Shown in pieces: positions 11,144 through 21,150 of a stretch of 64,000 nucleotides of DNA. Under the pieces are notes generated by a model. The model searched no databases. It was given only the letters and a program-made list of their open reading frames with translations, and was not told the DNA's origin. Where the stretch lies: NCBI GenBank assembly GCA_947172415.1, contig OX359200.1:3350501-3414500 (forward strand), given 5' to 3'. The position numbers and the translations under genes were made by a program. The DNA is from Chondrosia reniformis (Eukaryota > Porifera > Demospongiae > Chondrillida > Chondrillidae). Positions within the stretch are counted from its first letter, which is position 1. Each line of letters opens with the position of its first letter.

Positions 11144-14100
11144 TTTCCACCTCCTTTAGTGCAAACTGGCATGTACTGTGACGTAAAAGCTGGAAAGACT
11201 TTGTCTTTTACTGCAACATCCACTTGATGATGCATATTACTGAAAGTTGCCCGGGAAGGACGATTGACAACTTTAAGAATAGTCTGTAATTCACTGTGAT
11301 GACACTTTGACCACCTTACTATTGACTCACTATTCAAAGTGTTACTAGTCACTATACCTTCAAGTGTTGTTTTCAGTGACAACACCAGTGTGTCCCCATA
11401 AGTAATTGGGATGTCTGAATGCACAGACTGACTGCCAACCACCAATGGTTCCGATGAATACTCCTTGCCATGTGTCCCTTTATCCGCACTCTTAACGTAA
11501 GATTGTGACATACACTTGTCATTGTGTACCAAAGCACTACTACCCTTTACTGCAGCACTTGATTTCTCCTCATTTTGACTACAATTCTGGACAAAATGAC
11601 CTGATATTAACTCCTCTTTTTCTGATTCCTCACCACTATTAGCAGATTTTTGTTGTAGCCTTGCCATTTCCTCATGGACTCTCTTGTTTGCTGTCATCTT
11701 CTTTGGCTGAAAGTTCAGGAGAGCCACTCCATTCAGTGTGCTCACACGACTAAGAGCTACATAGGCCATTCCAGGTTCAAATACATCCTTCCCTAAATTC
11801 ATGACTGCTGCATCAAGAGACAATCCTTGCACCTTGTGAACAGTTGCTGCCCAGCACAGAATCAAGGGAATCTGTGTTCTCTGCAGGAGTGTACCTTCCA
11901 TTCCATAGAAACGTGCAGAAATAGGCTGAATTGGTACAACATCCTGTTGCTCCGAGACAACTGGTACCTTTGACAATTTCCCCACATTGGCATCTAAGAA
12001 TCTCACATATACCTCTGTGGGTAATTCACCAGGCATACTCTGATGCCTTGCATTTCTTGACCACTTGAAGCCTACAATTGTTCCTCTGGCACCATTCACC
12101 AAGCCATCACCACAGTTAATGTTTCGTCGCAACATTACTCTAGCACCAACTGCTAGCTTCAGTATACGGGGCAGTGCAGCACAGTCTTTATCATCTTGTG
12201 GAATGAGACGTTCAGGAACCTCATTGTATTTAATATTGGCATAAATTTGCCCTCGACTCTCTAATATTGCATGCTCGGCATCAATACTATAGATTTGACT
12301 GCTCTTTGCTAGATTTTTTATCTGCATTTCATTGTGCCTATCAACATCTACTGTACGAGGATACAATGTCAGAGCTGTATCATATGGGGAAGCCAGCAAA
12401 TCCACAGTCCCACCCGAAACCAAACGTGTTTGCAGAACTTTCACATCTTCATTGGTGTGCACGCCTGTCCTGATCCGATTAAGTATCTCTGAGAATGAAG
12501 CATCATTCTGCTGACGCATGTTCACTTCCAGTTCAATCACCTTGAAGAAATCCCTCCAAAGGTGTGAAGCCAGTCGCCCCGATGAGCGTCCAGGTTTCTG
12601 ACTGAATATAAAACTACCGTTCACTGGAGATAGCTGGTACAAGTCACCCACTGCAATGACATTCAAGCCACCAAAAATCTCATCATTGCCATAAATCTCA
12701 CACAGTCGACTGTGAACTGACTTCAGTATCTGGTAAGACACCATACTGATTTCATCAATGATGATGGTGTGCACTCCTTGCCACAGATTCCTCATGTCAT
12801 GCAGGGCTAGGGCATTCAGCTGCAATTGATGAGCAGTTCTGCCATGCTCCACCTGAAGCCGCAATGCTCTATGGATTGTGAGGCCTCCAATGTTGAAGGC
12901 TGCAACCCCGGTGGGTGCCATCAACATACAGGCATGCATCTCTTGACTCCCTGACATAGAATGTTCCATATGCTCTTTAATAGCCCTAATTACATGTGAT
13001 TTTCCAGTGCCTGCTCCACCTGTCACAAACAGATGAAATGGTTCTGGAGGTTTGTGGCGTATTTTCATTCTGTGTTTGTGCAACTCACGAGTGTAGTGCA
13101 CAACAATATCAAATGGAATACGCTGCTTTGTATTCAAACTTGCAATGAGTTGCCTAAATTCCCTATCCGTAAGGGAGTGTCTACTCATAGCTCCAATGTC
13201 GTCATCATTGTCATTTAGGAGCATATGTTCTTCATCTATTGCACTCAGATTGTCAACATCAAGGCATGCTGGGTCCATGAAATGCTCTGGGTTCATCAAC
13301 CCTCCTTCAGCCTCAATAAAGGGTTGTGCAGCATCCTCCCTTTGAGCCTGCTGTGCCATTGGGGCAACGACATCTTGGTAGGCATCGTCTTTCAAGGCTT
13401 GTAATTGCACAACAGCCTTCTGCACTTCATCTGCAAAGGCATGATTGCGAGCATTCAAAACAACCATTTCTCCTTCTCGTACAATGAAAACCTCCATTGC
13501 AGAAGAGTGACCTTTCAACAGATCCTCAGGTTCCTTCCTCCAAGGGATGTATAGTAGCAGCAAACTGTAGTAATAGTCATCACCATGACTTTCTACTGTC
13601 TGTATTGGGATTCGAAGACAGGCTTGCTTCCTTCTCAGACGAACCCATCCCATGTCATTCTGCAACTGGTTACGAGGCTGTGCTGGTCCATTTCCAGCTT
13701 TCCCAACACCTTGTGAATCTACATCATACCACACTGCAAAGTGAGCCAAGGTCATGCTTGCAAATTCTGGTGTGTCAGGTCTAGAGGCATATCTATCAAA
13801 GATACCAGGGGCAAAAATATCAGAGGAATCATCCTCCAATTCAAGCAATTCAGACCTACTCTTGAGTAACCGCGTTCTCTTTTCTGGTCTGGCAGTGTTA
13901 AGGAATACAACTTTTCTTGAATTTTCTTTCAAAGGCAAGTGACACAATCGATATGCTGCCTCCTGGGCACTCAACTCACGATGGGTCAGCATTGTGTTGC
14001 CAATCTTTGACAGACGCTTTCTTGTTGAAGACTGAGGAGGCAAGCTTTCCAATGCATCTCGGATAGCTTTCCTGACCTCTTCACTTTCTGATTTACACAT

Positions 14101-16707
14101 GTAAGAACACACATATGCAGCTGTGCCATATACTGATCCAATCAATTGTATATCCATATTAGCTTTCCATGCCTTCAGAAGGTGTGTATTGTACGGATTG
14201 CAGTTTTCTTCCCCTGCTGATCTCTTCAAGACATAGAACCTGGACTTGTTTCCAGGATCATCATGGCTTTTTAGCCGTGTATCTTCTGACAGAGGTTGAG
14301 GAAAATCAAATCGGAAGTCTGCCACATTTTTCCCCCTTCTTGTTGCTTTCCTGCAAGTTGATGTATGATGGTGCTGCTGCACTCTCAACACCAATGAACG
14401 AAGTTCTTCATCTTTGCAACCTTGTGTTGGAATATTCACAGAAATGCACCTATCAATGTACTGTGGAGCAATCTGCCTTCCAGCTGTAGTATCTAAGTTT
14501 GGAGCATCCCTTATCCACCACATGGAATGGACATGTGGAGATCCCCTCAACTGGAATTCAATTCTCCAAAAGTAGTCAACTACCTCACCAATAGGTTGCC
14601 CAGATCCTTTAATCACTTCCCTGAGGAAGCACTGAAAGCGATGTGCAAAATGCCTAGCTGTAACCACTGGATTTGTCCTCATCAGTTCTCTCCTCTCACT
14701 GGCTGATAAATTAGCTGCCTGTTCCTCTGACAGATTCTGACCCATACTCCTGCTTAGCACTATCATCAAGTCCACCCAATTATTATCGTCAGCACTCAGT
14801 GTGACAAAGAATGTGGGAGGACCTAGGGTGCGAAACATGGCAAATAGCTGGATCTTTACTGAGTTCCAATAAGCCTGTGTGCCACGAATATCTCTCATGA
14901 AGCTATAACAATTTTCACGCAAGTGAGGGTTATTTTCCAGGCGTCCTCGCAGCAAACCAGCTGTGAGTAGCTCCTTCTCATTGGTTTCCTTGTTAGACTT
15001 CTCACAGTGGCCTATTCTGAATGATCGCATTCTCATAGCAATAGAAATGCTGCTCTGCAACTTCAGGGCTTCTACAATGTTACAGGCCCAAAAGATATAA
15101 GCAGGATGACATGCCCATCTTGAGTCAGCACTAAGCATTCTTGTTTGGAAATATTCTAGAGGTGTAACCTTGACTTCTCTGATGGTGCCAAAACCATTTT
15201 CACCATTGGGGTGAAGGGTCGGAAAAGCCAATACTTCTAAATCATTTTGATTCTCAAATATACTTAGTGGTGTGGTTGTTACTCTCTGCAACTTATGTAT
15301 CTGTTGTTCTATTGGTATACTACCTCGTATCAAGCCAACAGCCTCTACAACGGGCTGGAGAGCATCCAACCTAACAATTCCTGTTTCATCCATTTCTAAA
15401 ATATCTTCATTCACATTTTCACCTTCAGTGACTTTTTCTTCTTTATGGTTGAACATGTCTTCTGACATCTTAGTGATGGTGATGTCACCATACAAGGGGT
15501 TATGTTGCTTTAACCATTTCAGAACTTGCATCACATTGGAGTATCGACAGGTATGGTAAATTGTATCAGGGACAGAGTCATTTGGTCTATTTCCAATAGA
15601 GTCTGGCTGCTGAATGTAAAGAATATCTTCACCACTGGGTAAACGAGGGAGCTCTGAAATGACAGAGTCAACATTAGAGGGAAAGTTGATTACCTGGCCT
15701 CTAACAGCCCTTTGTACACCCCTTGGCAAAATGACCATTTTCATGAAAACAGTAGCCTTTGAAATTAAACGCTGCTCTAATGTGTTCAGTCCAATGAACA
15801 CTGAAGGGACCTCTGGTACTTTCATTTTATTAAACTGTGATCCTGGTGGAATTTTCTTTCTTTCCATAGCACTCTTGCACTTGTTACACAACCAAACACT
15901 TTCTATACTTTCTTGAATTGATTCATTCACCACAGCAAGTAGATCATTAGCCACATCGCAGCTGTACAGGGCACCCAACTGCTCATAGCACAACCTTTCA
16001 CATGAAAAACACTTATGGGTCGGCCCCTTAAGAATTGCTTTTTCAAATTTATGTAAGTTATTTTTCAACTTTAAACCTTGTTTTGATGGTATTGAAATCT
16101 CAAGTCTTGGTACTTGCACAGCAGATGCAGTAACAACACCAGACTCAATTACACTTCCACCCACTTCCATGTCTACCTCTTCAGACTTTTGGCTGAAAAG
16201 ATTTTCTTTACCAATCTCATCCATGACTGAATAATCACTTTGGGTTGATTCTCTTTGAACTTCCTTCAAACTGTCACTCTCCAACCCATCATTGGATTCA
16301 TAAATTGAACTAATGCGGGTCACATTTACCTTGGTATTTGAAACAATGCTAGTACATGGCACACTACTGGTTATTTCTCCTTTTGAATTACACCTTACTT
16401 GCAGAAGTCGTTTTTGCCTCCTCCATGCTTGCATTCTTAACCTTGTTTGCTCTTTTTTCTCCAGTCTTAGAGTACTTTTTTGTTTAGATTCATTAATCAA
16501 TCTTGTTTTCTTCCATTTGTTACTACTGCTCAGTCTTGACTCCCGTTTTTTAGTCGATTCAGACTGCAACCTCTTCCTCTGATTTTCAGAGAGGGTGGCA
16601 AGTCTTGCAGTACGATCTTTATTGCTTTCTGACTGCAACATCTTACTCTGATTTTCAGAGAGGGTGGCAAGTCTTGCAGCACGATCTTCATTGCTTTCTG
16701 ACTGCAA
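11083..16707 (-). CDS. Helitron Rep/PIF1-like helicase transposase, uninterrupted core
   Basis: This 1,874-codon open frame encodes the rolling-circle transposase of a Helitron: a HUH-type Rep nuclease that nicks DNA and forms a tyrosine linkage, fused to a superfamily 1 PIF1-type helicase that unwinds the displaced strand. In order (residues counted from 16707): two 23-residue basic repeats and a Lys/Arg-rich stretch (1-110); a Cys-pair zinc-binding region (CFSCERLCYE near 232, CNKCKSAM near 271); the Rep HUH motif PHVH near 724 (RGSPHVHSMWW); the two-tyrosine motif YVCSYMCK near 865-872; helicase Walker A GGAGTGKS near 1229; Walker B IIIDEIS near 1314; GDLYQLSP near 1355; and motif VI YVALSRVS near 1648. 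The start of an OTU-like domain (GGGNC) is near 1851, after which a frameshift ends the frame. The Met at 16707 is probably not the original start: the same frame continues upstream through two stops (16774-16776 and 17275-17277) to 18630. All catalytic residues I checked are present. Confidence 0.9.
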   Translation of the reverse strand: MQSESNEDRAARLATLSENQSKMLQSESNKDRTARLATLSENQRKRLQSESTKKRESRLSSSNKWKKTRLINESKQKSTLRLEKKEQTRLRMQAWRRQKRLLQVRCNSKGEITSSVPCTSIVSNTKVNVTRISSIYESNDGLESDSLKEVQRESTQSDYSVMDEIGKENLFSQKSEEVDMEVGGSVIESGVVTASAVQVPRLEISIPSKQGLKLKNNLHKFEKAILKGPTHKCFSCERLCYEQLGALYSCDVANDLLAVVNESIQESIESVWLCNKCKSAMERKKIPPGSQFNKMKVPEVPSVFIGLNTLEQRLISKATVFMKMVILPRGVQRAVRGQVINFPSNVDSVISELPRLPSGEDILYIQQPDSIGNRPNDSVPDTIYHTCRYSNVMQVLKWLKQHNPLYGDITITKMSEDMFNHKEEKVTEGENVNEDILEMDETGIVRLDALQPVVEAVGLIRGSIPIEQQIHKLQRVTTTPLSIFENQNDLEVLAFPTLHPNGENGFGTIREVKVTPLEYFQTRMLSADSRWACHPAYIFWACNIVEALKLQSSISIAMRMRSFRIGHCEKSNKETNEKELLTAGLLRGRLENNPHLRENCYSFMRDIRGTQAYWNSVKIQLFAMFRTLGPPTFFVTLSADDNNWVDLMIVLSRSMGQNLSEEQAANLSASERRELMRTNPVVTARHFAHRFQCFLREVIKGSGQPIGEVVDYFWRIEFQLRGSPHVHSMWWIRDAPNLDTTAGRQIAPQYIDRCISVNIPTQGCKDEELRSLVLRVQQHHHTSTCRKATRRGKNVADFRFDFPQPLSEDTRLKSHDDPGNKSRFYVLKRSAGEENCNPYNTHLLKAWKANMDIQLIGSVYGTAAYVCSYMCKSESEEVRKAIRDALESLPPQSSTRKRLSKIGNTMLTHRELSAQEAAYRLCHLPLKENSRKVVFLNTARPEKRTRLLKSRSELLELEDDSSDIFAPGIFDRYASRPDTPEFASMTLAHFAVWYDVDSQGVGKAGNGPAQPRNQLQNDMGWVRLRRKQACLRIPIQTVESHGDDYYYSLLLLYIPWRKEPEDLLKGHSSAMEVFIVREGEMVVLNARNHAFADEVQKAVVQLQALKDDAYQDVVAPMAQQAQREDAAQPFIEAEGGLMNPEHFMDPACLDVDNLSAIDEEHMLLNDNDDDIGAMSRHSLTDREFRQLIASLNTKQRIPFDIVVHYTRELHKHRMKIRHKPPEPFHLFVTGGAGTGKSHVIRAIKEHMEHSMSGSQEMHACMLMAPTGVAAFNIGGLTIHRALRLQVEHGRTAHQLQLNALALHDMRNLWQGVHTIIIDEISMVSYQILKSVHSRLCEIYGNDEIFGGLNVIAVGDLYQLSPVNGSFIFSQKPGRSSGRLASHLWRDFFKVIELEVNMRQQNDASFSEILNRIRTGVHTNEDVKVLQTRLVSGGTVDLLASPYDTALTLYPRTVDVDRHNEMQIKNLAKSSQIYSIDAEHAILESRGQIYANIKYNEVPERLIPQDDKDCAALPRILKLAVGARVMLRRNINCGDGLVNGARGTIVGFKWSRNARHQSMPGELPTEVYVRFLDANVGKLSKVPVVSEQQDVVPIQPISARFYGMEGTLLQRTQIPLILCWAATVHKVQGLSLDAAVMNLGKDVFEPGMAYVALSRVSTLNGVALLNFQPKKMTANKRVHEEMARLQQKSANSGEESEKEELISGHFVQNCSQNEEKSSAAVKGSSALVHNDKCMSQSYVKSADKGTHGKEYSSEPLVVGSQSVHSDIPITYGDTLVLSLKTTLEGIVTSNTLNSESIVRWSKCHHSELQTILKVVNRPSRATFSNMHHQVDVAVKDKVFPAFTSQYMPVCTKGGGNCMYHMLCWPSVEQSSTCAT

Positions 16708-17560
16708 CCTCTTACTCTGATTTTCACAGAGGGTGGCAAGTCTTGCAGTACGATCTTTATTGCTTTCTGACTGCTACCTCTTACTCTGATTTTCACAGAG
16801 GGTGGCAAGTCTTGCAGCACGATCTTCATTGCTTTCTGACTGCAACCTCTTACTCTGATTTTCAGAGAGGGTGGCAAGTCTTGCAGCACGATCTTCATTG
16901 CTTTCTGACTGCAACCTCTTACTCTGATTTTCATAGAGGGTGGCAAGTCTTGCAGTACGATCTTCATTGCTTTCTGACTGCAACCTCTTACTCTGATTTT
17001 CAGAGAGGGTGGCAAGTCTTGCAGCACGATCTTCATTGCTTTCTGACTGCAACATCTTACTCTGATTTTCACAGAGGGTGGCAAGTCTTGCAGTACGATC
17101 TTTATTGCTTTCTGACTGCAACCTCTTACTCTGATTTTCACAGAGGGTGGCAAGTCTTGCAGTACGATCTTTATTGCTTTCTGACTGCAACCTCTTACTC
17201 TGATTTTCAGAGAGGGTGGCAAGTCTTGCAGCACGATCTTCATTGCTTTCTGACTGCAACCTCTTACTCTGATTTTAAGAGAGGGTGGCAAGTCTTGCAG
17301 CACGATCTTTATTGCTTTCTGACTGCAACCTCTTACTCTGATTTTCAGAGAGGGTGGCAAGTCTTGCAGCACGATCTTCATTGCTTTCTGACTGCAACCT
17401 CTTACTCTGATTTTTAGAGAGGGTGGCAAGTCTTGCAGCACGATCTTCATTGCTTTCTGACTGCAACCTCTTACTCTGATCTTCAAAGAGGGTGGCAAGT
17501 CTTGTTGCACGATCTTCCTTGGTTTCTGAGTACAGCCGTTTCCTGTTATTTTCAGTGAGT
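16560..17560 (-). repeat. 69-bp tandem repeat in the Helitron N-terminus
   Basis: There are about 14 head-to-tail units of 69 bp (23 codons), differing at a few fixed sites: gag/cac before agggtggc, and cacgatcttc/tacgatcttt. Because 69 is divisible by three, three frames stay open across it, producing spurious frames at 16530-17567 (minus) and 16605-17417 (plus). The frame continuous with the Rep domain is the real one. Units toward the 5' end of the gene (17420-17700) are more diverged and the central ones are nearly identical, as expected of expansion by unequal exchange or slippage. Confidence 0.9.
16774..17259 (-). pseudogene. Helitron N-terminal repeat segment between two stop codons
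   Basis: These 161 codons are in the same frame as the Rep/helicase frame and the upstream segment, made wholly of a 23-residue repeat (LQSESNEDRAARLATLSENQSKR with K/N, T/A, C/S variation). The stop at its end is TAG where other units have TTG (Leu), and the stop before it (17275-17277) is TAA where other units have GAA (Glu). Both are single-base changes in otherwise regular units. Charged Arg/Glu-rich repeats ahead of the Rep domain are common in Helitron proteins. Their role is unproven, possibly DNA binding or oligomerisation. Confidence 0.8.
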
Positions 17561-17826
17561 GTAGCAAGCCTCACAGCACGTTGCTTCTCAGTCTCATATT
17601 GCAGCCGCAGTCTCTGGTTCTCGGACATTTTTAATAACCATATACGGTGCTCTTCAACTGTTTCAGCATCTAGCCGCTTTCTCTGACATGCTGACAGCAT
17701 GGCCAGTGTAGAACATTTCTTTGTTTCACTGTCCATGTATTCTTGACCTTCAATTCCAGTTTGATCCATAACTGGATTAACAGCTGATGTAGGCATTGTC
17801 AGTTCATCATGTATCTCATTCTGACG

Positions 17827-17850
17827 TGGGCCTGGGTTCAGTTCAACATC
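17827..17850 (-). other. 2A-like ribosome-skipping motif DVELNPGP
   Basis: The codons gat gtt gaa ctg aac cca ggc cca (minus strand) encode DVELNPGP, preceded by a Leu-rich run (SILLLLGG). This fits the 2A consensus D-V/I-E-X-N-P-G-P, at which ribosomes fail to join Gly to the final Pro (codons 17830-17832 and 17827-17829) and release the upstream peptide. It is in frame with the Helitron protein and lies upstream of its repeat and Rep regions. 2A-like peptides are known near the N-termini of some animal non-LTR retrotransposon proteins and some host proteins, where they can also act as part of a signal sequence. Activity here is inferred from the motif alone. Confidence 0.8.
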
Positions 17851-18214
17851 TCCACCCAGCAATAGCAGTATACTTAATGCACGAGCTAAGCGAAAGTTGC
17901 CCTTACAGTAGCGCCTTCTGCGTAGCAGGTGATGCAATGTACACCTGAACCATTGCCTTCGTTGATGGATGCACGTATTCTTGTGCAATACAAAAACCAA
18001 ATGAAAATGCTTCATTGGACTGTCGTGGTACTCCAAGCAATTAGTTGTAAAATGACCATGGCGAGGCTCATATGTTACTGACATAAGGATTGTGAAACCA
18101 TCAAGGTTCATTTCGTTCAGGTCAGTGTACATTTTTATTTCATGGATCATACTGTAAGTAGAAGTACATATTTCAGATTGCCAAACACAAGACAATCCAT
18201 TCCAGACACAGTGT

Positions 18215-18412
18215 GAGTGACCCCAGTATGAGGGTGCAGGACCCCGGCAGCAGGGTCCAGGACCGCAGTCACAGGTTGAGTAACCCCAGCCACAGGGTGG
18301 ACAACCCCAGCCACAGGGTAATTGACCCCAGCCACAGGGTGAGCAACCCCAGCCACAGGGTGAGCAACCCCAGCCACAGGGTAATCGACCCCAGCCACAG
18401 GGTGATTTAATT
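18215..18412 (-). repeat. 21-bp minisatellite upstream of the 2A-like motif
   Basis: There are about nine units of 21 bp, consensus aaccccagccacagggtgagc on the plus strand, with diverged units at the left end. Each unit holds a small inverted repeat (accc/gggt). In the Helitron frame it encodes PCGWGCS heptads. It may belong to the Helitron leader and not to the translated protein. Confidence 0.85.
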
Positions 18413-18630
18413 TGACTCCAAAAACAGAGCCAAGAAATGACAGACTGAGTGTAATTATGTTTGTAGATAGTGCCTATCATGATAGTCTGTTCATGTGAGA
18501 TGTATGCAAATGGAGTGGTGTTAGAGTGCATACATACCATGTATTGTTCATGTTTCAGACATCTATAGCCTGGAATAAAGAATAGAAAGGCAACTAATAT
18601 ATATACAAAAAATTTGGCCTCGAAACACAT

Positions 18631-21150
18631 TAGCCCTTTTTATATGCATTCAATCTTATCTATCAAGATTAGCGCCACCCCTTGAGCAGCTAGCTGACCC
18701 ACCCACCACCTCTAGACAACTGCCCCACCCACAGTCTTCTAGAATCACATGAAGGCACAATTCTGAACTAATATTAACTATTATATAGTAAACAGAAGTG
18801 ATGATTTTGACTTACTCAAAAATGGCCACTTCAACATTATCGCCGCTGTCACTGATTCTTCCACAAACACGTTCAGTATCAACGCTTGAAGAAGTAATTC
18901 ATTGCGACGTGCTTGACGTTAGTGTTGTCAATTTTTATAAATACAGCAATTAAATAGTGCGATAGAAATTCGTGCGCCCAGTTATTGCCTCGCATAATTA
19001 GAGATAAAACTCACACATACAATATTGTCACTTTACGGTATCAATGATGGCTAAGTTGGCTTGTGTTCTGTGCAGTATTTCTTACTGTTTTTTCCATGTG
19101 CACTGTTCTGGGATGATTCCTTCTGCATTGGGTAAAAAGGATGTAGTATTAATGTTGCATGCAATTTATACATAAAATTAACTTGTCAGCTAGCCAGTTC
19201 TAGCTGCACTGTGCATACCATAAATGCAGTTTCATAAGCAACTAAATTCAGTTTTTCACTCATTTATATACCTTGGAAAGCTATATATATATATTGAAAT
19301 AAAGAATGTCATTAACTACATTCCAATTGCTAAATATGGGAGGTGTCCGTAAGTTTTCCAAAGGCAATTAAGTATTGCATAATAAGACTAGGTTTGTATA
19401 CAACACTTAAATGGATTGGAAACAACATAACATGATGTGAGCAATTAAGGGTTGTTATGCTTCCCAATTTTTGTCTTAGAAGTGTGAAGATGGCCGTAGT
19501 CAGACACACTTCATCGTTTGTTTTTGACAGTGTATATAATCTGGAACCACATTTTGTGTTACTATAATTAAAAAGCATATATTTCTCTTATTATTAATCA
19601 AGTGAGAGATACATTGTAACGATGAGTTCATAGATAACTCTCCTTTAACTCCATGTTCTAAGATAAAGACACTCAAAGTTTGCTGGACAATTTACCCAAC
19701 TGAAGGGTTTTTCTTTCGTGTACTGAAAGGATAGCCTATTTTACTTCTCTTCTATTAACTAGTGGAGTCAGTTTAGTACATGGCAATGTTATTAGGGATA
19801 TGCTGTATTCATTAAAGAACTTAGAGGTGCTATACTACTAAAGATACATAAACGATTTATGCGATTCTTTGTATATAATGGTGTCTTTTCTCCATTCTAT
19901 ACCTATATTACCTAGCAAGGTAGCCTTTCGATCGACAGCTTGAGAAGTTTGGCGTCATTGCTGACGCTATATAGCTTATTCTATACAACTGGAAGCGTTA
20001 CCACCTTGATCGCTCTATATCATAGATTATCTATAGGAATTGGACTTGAATCTGCTCCCCATATTGTACCATGACCCTAATACTTGGGCTAATCGCCGAA
20101 CGAATTGGCAACGTTCAAAGTGATATACGAGAATCATATGAAATCCTTTATTGTATCCCTCTTCAAAGGCTATTCGACGTATCAAGTCATTTATAAAAGC
20201 GTTTTAGCTCCTCATACGTCCCGGAAACGCTGTACCCATAAACGGAATTTCAACAAACATGGTGACAGCCGCGCGTAGGCGGATACCAATACATAGTCAT
20301 TGTTCTTTTCCTAAGTAGAAGTCGTCCTAAGTAGAAGTCGGATTTAAGTATTAATTTAAGATGAATCTTAGCAGTTTAAGAAAGTAGGAGGAAAAGGAAG
20401 GGAATCCGAATGAAGAAATACAACTCTTTCAAATGGATAGATGTGCAGCTGAAACTTGGTGTCAGCATTCACAGACCGACAGCTAAGTGTACATTTCTGT
20501 AGGTTGAGGTGATTGTACTGTAAGGTTGTGGGAGGTGGACACTGGTTATTGTTCATCCCTAAATCATATCCAAAGAGTTTCACACAAAGGGGTAAAATTT
20601 TCTTTTCATTCACGTAGCTAAAAAACTTTGGTCCCAGCCGTCCTTAGCATAGCAAGGGAACAAAGGAATTATGCCTATATTAAACCATACATATCTATAT
20701 TACGTAACGCTACGTAGTATACATAATCTATGATTAAACGTCACTGTCTCATCCTTACAGTACCATCATCTTTATCACAATCATTGTAATATTTCCCTTG
20801 TTTATTGATAACATAATTTGAAAAAGTATATTAAACGTTATAGTAAAGGTATTATATACAGATGTAATTTGTCGTAAACAAAGACAAAATGATTACATAC
20901 GGTGCCGGACATAATTATGGATATCATGTAATATGGCTAAAAATCAAAAGAAGGCCTTCAGAGCGCAAAAGACTAGTGTATTCATTTGGCAGGCGCCGTC
21001 GGTGTCTTTGCCGTACGCTTCTTATTACTGATTAGCAAGATTATCAATAGATGATACAAACATTACAGTGTTTATTATAAACAGTTTTTAAACAAAAACT
21101 GTCATGTTTGTAAACACGGGAATCTAATTTAAGTTAGAAGTAAACTTACA
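18631..21150. other. Non-repetitive sequence with no supported gene
   Basis: The sequence is AT-rich and of normal complexity, and likely includes the 5' end of the Helitron (expected as GA on the plus strand next to host T). Open frames here are short (for example 43 codons from 19044, 82 codons at 19330-19578, 81 codons at 20368-20613) and show no recognisable domain. No RNA gene, repeat array or clear promoter element was seen. Confidence 0.5.

Larger units (their letters stand above)
10565..18630 (-). mobile_element. Helitron (autonomous type, inactivated), coding extent
   Basis: This span joins the protein remains of one Helitron: a variable N-terminus with a 2A-like peptide, the 23-residue repeat region, zinc-binding region, Rep, PIF1-like helicase and OTU-like domain. 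From 18630 to 11083 everything is in one reading frame, broken by only two stop codons (TAA at 17275-17277, TAG at 16774-16776). The tail has a frameshift and a TGA. So few disabling changes in about 8 kb point to recent inactivation. The true element is longer than this coding extent. The 5' TC and 3' CTRR ends, and the A/T host bases between which Helitrons insert, were not located, so its boundaries are unknown. Confidence 0.8.
17275..18630 (-). pseudogene. Helitron N-terminal segment with 2A-like peptide
   Basis: These 451 codons lie upstream of, and in frame with, the rest of the Helitron protein. From the first Met it reads: a hydrophobic N-terminal stretch (FFVYILVAFLFFIPG), about 70 residues of no clear type, a Cys/Gly/Trp/Pro heptad repeat (PCGWGCS) encoded by 21-bp repeats, then residues leading to RALSILLLLGGDVELNPGP (2A-like, 17827-17850), and finally the first of the 23-residue repeats. 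The true start is uncertain. Mets at 18111 (MNLDG) or 18084 (MSVTYEP) would put the 2A-like motif about 80-90 residues from the N-terminus and leave the 21-bp repeats in the 5' leader, which I find more likely than 18630. The segment ends at a TAA created inside a repeat unit. Confidence 0.65.

Noticed and set aside
16605..17417. 270-codon plus-strand open frame over the same repeat
   Set aside because: It exists only because the 69-bp period is a multiple of three, and it has no sequence outside the repeat.
16560..17560. CRISPR-like appearance of regularly spaced repeats
   Set aside because: Units are contiguous 69-bp tandem copies with no unique spacers, inside a eukaryotic transposon gene. 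The 45-bp and 23-bp arrays likewise have no spacers.
16530..17567. 345-codon minus-strand open frame of 23-residue repeats (PSLKIRVRGCSQ type)
   Set aside because: It is an alternative frame of the 69-bp repeat. The frame continuous with the Rep domain and with the unique 2A-like N-terminus is a different one.
19044..19175. 43-codon plus-strand frame starting MMAKLACVLCS with a hydrophobic look
   Set aside because: It is too short and isolated to support as a secreted peptide without transcript evidence.
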